From Propionivibrio sp. (GTDB taxonomy: Bacteria; Pseudomonadota; Gammaproteobacteria; Burkholderiales; Rhodocyclaceae), in assembly GCF_029255185.1 (NCBI RefSeq), contig NZ_JAPUVO010000129.1, forward strand, positions 1 to 64,000: a DNA stretch of 64,000 nt, written 5' to 3'. The notes below the pieces were generated by a model. The model did not search any database and was not told the DNA's origin. It was given only the letters and a program-made list of their open reading frames with translations. The position numbers were made by a program, and so were the translations under genes. Below are positions 61,984 to 64,000 of the stretch, one piece after another (the stretch's first letter is position 1; each line of letters begins with the position of its first letter).

Positions 61984-63271
61984 GACGGCCTCCGGCGGCA
62001 ACCATGGCGGAACCGGCGCTAGCCATCATCAAGCCCGGCTCAAGGCCATCAAGCCGATGCGGCGAAACCTCCGGCACACCCTTGAAGGCCCGATGCAGCA
62101 GATAGGCCCGATTCGGCAAATGCAGGTCTTCCGGCACCCGCTGACCGTTGGAAACATAGTGCAAACGCAGGCCGTGGCGAATGATGACGTCAATGGCCGA
62201 GGCCAGGCTGGCCGCCTCGTCAACCTTGCTCAGAATGCAGCCGGCCAGATCAGGACCGTTATAGGCACGCACGACATCGTCAAGCGTATCGCCGCGGCCC
62301 GTAGCTGAAAGCAGTAGCAGGCGCTTGACATGGCTATTGCCGAACATCGCCACCTGCTCGCCGACCATTCGGTCACGCTGACTCATACCCATCGTATCAA
62401 CCAGCACCATATGCTTGTGTTGCAAATCAATGAGCGTCTGCTTCAATTCATCGGCATCTTTCGCCAGATGCACCGAGACACCGAGAATCCGGCCATAGAT
62501 TCGTAGCTGTTCGTGGGCCCCGATGCGGTAGCCATCGGTGGTGACCAGCGCCACCTTGCTGGCCCCATGGCGGAGCACGCAACGCGCGGCGAGCTTGGCG
62601 GTGGTCGTCGTTTTGCCAACGCCGGTCGGGCCGACCAGTGCGTAGATGCCACCGCGGTCAACGATGTCATTCTCAACATTGATGGTCAGGAAGGAACGGT
62701 CAGCACTGCCCTTCACCCAAGCCAGCGCCTCAGTTGCATTAAGATCGCGCGGCAATTCTGCGAGCAGTTCGCGGGCAAAGCGTGGCGAGAATCCAGCGTC
62801 GAGCATCTGGCGCAAAATCTCTGTTTTTACCGGTTCCGAACGCGCACTTTCCCCCCAGGTGACACCTGCCAGATGTTGTTCGAACATTTTTCGCAGCGAG
62901 CGGATTTCGTCCATCACTTCGGCCGGCACAATTTCTGCTTGCGCTTTCGCGGCACTCTGTGGCGGATGAAGATGCCTTTCAATCGGTGGTGCTGGCCGTG
63001 GCGACAGTTGCGGCGTCGGCGTCACTCTTGCCTTCGGTGGCATGTTGTTCGTCGGGGACGAAAGGCGGACCGTATAATCATCACTGGGTCGCGATATTTC
63101 ATTGACGGGAGTCGGCACAATCAGTTCCATATCACCGGCAGCTACCGCCATAATCTCGACCCCACCGGGAATGGCTCGGTTGGATAGGATGATCGCATCC
63201 GGCCCCAACAGCTCCTTGACCTTGTGCAATGCGTCTCGTGCCGTGGCTGCGATGAATTTCCTGACGTTCAT
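61976..63271 (-). CDS. flhF: Signal-recognition-type GTPase FlhF
   Basis: Sets the polar position of the flagellum. The 431 residues have an N-terminal basic part (MNVRKFIAATARDALHKVKE), a Pro-rich middle, and the SRP-type GTPase with G1 [19 protein letters not shown], the VTTDGYRIGAHEQLRIYGR segment, G3 DTMGMSQRD and the late SKVDEAASLASAIDVII. The ATG overlaps the flhA stop by four bases. It is the mark of polar-type control rather than the peritrichous FlhDC type. Confidence 0.97.
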   Translation of the reverse strand: MNVRKFIAATARDALHKVKELLGPDAIILSNRAIPGGVEIMAVAAGDMELIVPTPVNEISRPSDDYTVRLSSPTNNMPPKARVTPTPQLSPRPAPPIERHLHPPQSAAKAQAEIVPAEVMDEIRSLRKMFEQHLAGVTWGESARSEPVKTEILRQMLDAGFSPRFARELLAELPRDLNATEALAWVKGSADRSFLTINVENDIVDRGGIYALVGPTGVGKTTTTAKLAARCVLRHGASKVALVTTDGYRIGAHEQLRIYGRILGVSVHLAKDADELKQTLIDLQHKHMVLVDTMGMSQRDRMVGEQVAMFGNSHVKRLLLLSATGRGDTLDDVVRAYNGPDLAGCILSKVDEAASLASAIDVIIRHGLRLHYVSNGQRVPEDLHLPNRAYLLHRAFKGVPEVSPHRLDGLEPGLMMASAGSAMVAAGGRRG

Positions 63272-64000
63272 ACCCTACCTCCAATGATCGAGGTGACCTT
63301 GATGATTTTAGTTTCGGGGACTTCGCTATGCGCGAGCACCTTCAATTGAGGAATGCCACGCCGCAGAAAACGCGACAGCAGCAGTCGAAGATTTCCTGAA
63401 ACCAGGAGCACGGCAGGCAACCCGAGTTCCTCCTGGCGCAAGGCTGCAGCCGCAGTCTCGCGGATCAGCGTCTCGGCGAGACTCGGCTCGATGCTGGCGT
63501 TGTCACCGCCTCCGGCGATGGCTTGTAGCAGCACGCGTTCGAGTTGCGGATCAAGTGACATGACCTGCATTTCGCTACCACTTGGATAGAGCTGCTGAAT
63601 GATCGAGCGACCAAGCGCAATTCGCACCTGCGCGGTCAGCGCTTCGGCGTCCTGCAAGCGTGTCGCGTTTTCGGCAAGCGTCTCGATGATGGTACGCATG
63701 TCGCGGATGTGCACATCTTCGGCCAGCAGGTTCTGCAGGACTTTTTGCAGAACACCGAGCGCCAGCACCTTGGGGACCAGGTCTTCGACGAGTTTTGGTA
63801 TCTCTTTCGCCAGATGATCGAGGAGGGCTTGCGTTTCCTGGCGACCAAGCAGTTCAGCCGCATGCGAAAGAATCAAGTGATTAAGATGCGTCGCCGTCAC
63901 GGTACTGGCATCAACAACGGTATAGCCATAGGCCTGCGCCTGTTCGCGCAGCGTTGTATCAATCCACACCGCAGGCAAGCCGAAGGCTGGATCCTTGGTC
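63268..64000 (-). CDS. flhA: Flagellar export apparatus protein FlhA, C-terminal part
   Basis: Partial: the frame is open to the right edge and the N-terminal membrane part lies outside. The 244 visible residues are the cytoplasmic nonameric ring domain: PAVWIDTTLREQAQAYGYTV, VTATHLNHLILSHAAELLGR, LLAEDVHIRDMRTIIETLAE, and FLRRGIPQLKVLAHSEVPET near the C-terminus. This domain docks export chaperones. Start of the minus-strand flhA-flhF-flhG-fliA-motC-motD run within the window; flhB may precede it. Confidence 0.96.
   Translation of the reverse strand, partial: TKDPAFGLPAVWIDTTLREQAQAYGYTVVDASTVTATHLNHLILSHAAELLGRQETQALLDHLAKEIPKLVEDLVPKVLALGVLQKVLQNLLAEDVHIRDMRTIIETLAENATRLQDAEALTAQVRIALGRSIIQQLYPSGSEMQVMSLDPQLERVLLQAIAGGGDNASIEPSLAETLIRETAAAALRQEELGLPAVLLVSGNLRLLLSRFLRRGIPQLKVLAHSEVPETKIIKVTSIIGGRV

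Overview
The window is one continuous stretch of a Gram-negative chromosome, about 60% GC by eye. It most resembles a betaproteobacterium of the Rhodocyclales type (Dechloromonas, Azonexus, Propionivibrio or Accumulibacter relatives). That placement is inferred from protein families, from the cspA/clpS/clpA order and from a polar-type flagellar system that uses sigma-54 and sigma-28. No rRNA, tRNA or CRISPR array was seen.

Bases 1-12,400 hold central metabolism and a mobile-element scar. The left edge is the 3' end of an ISAs1-family insertion sequence that cuts off a secreted beta-helix protein gene. Next come a class III fructose-1,6-bisphosphatase, a three-gene biotin-dependent carboxyltransferase cluster (12S-like subunit, small accessory protein, 5S-like subunit fused to a biotin domain), the Kup potassium transporter, and the glyoxylate shunt genes aceA-aceB. 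Strong hairpins and a CACCAAGG-type inverted repeat separate these units.

Bases 12,400-23,860 are housekeeping: clpA-clpS divergent from a cold-shock gene, a BepA-like periplasmic metalloprotease, tusA, a pabB-pabC fusion, coaBC-dut divergent from radC, rpmB-rpmG, and aceK. The AceK kinase/phosphatase controls carbon flow into the shunt encoded 10 kb earlier.

Bases 23,860-64,000 are an almost complete flagellar island. Its order is fliC-flaG-fliD-fliS-fliT-(fliK-like)-(flhB-like), ycgR, then fleS-fleR-fliE on the minus strand, fliF to fliR on the plus strand, flgB to flgL plus a lipoprotein on the minus strand, flgA-flgM-flgN on the plus strand, and flhA(partial)-flhF-flhG-fliA-motC-motD on the minus strand. 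The parts cover export apparatus, MS/C ring, rod, rings, hook, junction proteins, cap, filament, chaperones, a stator and the regulators FleS/FleR, FliA and FlgM. No flhDC, chemotaxis cluster or FleQ-type regulator lies in the window; flhB and the rest of flhA probably continue past the right edge.

The promoters form a readable hierarchy. Sigma-54 sites (GG-N10-GC) precede fliE, fliK and flgB, and sigma-28 sites precede fliC, flgM and flgK. The most unusual points are the transcarboxylase-like cluster with its small partner, the tandemly duplicated insert in FlgL with a separate repeat in FlgK, the very large flagellin, and an unrecognised lipoprotein coupled to flgL.
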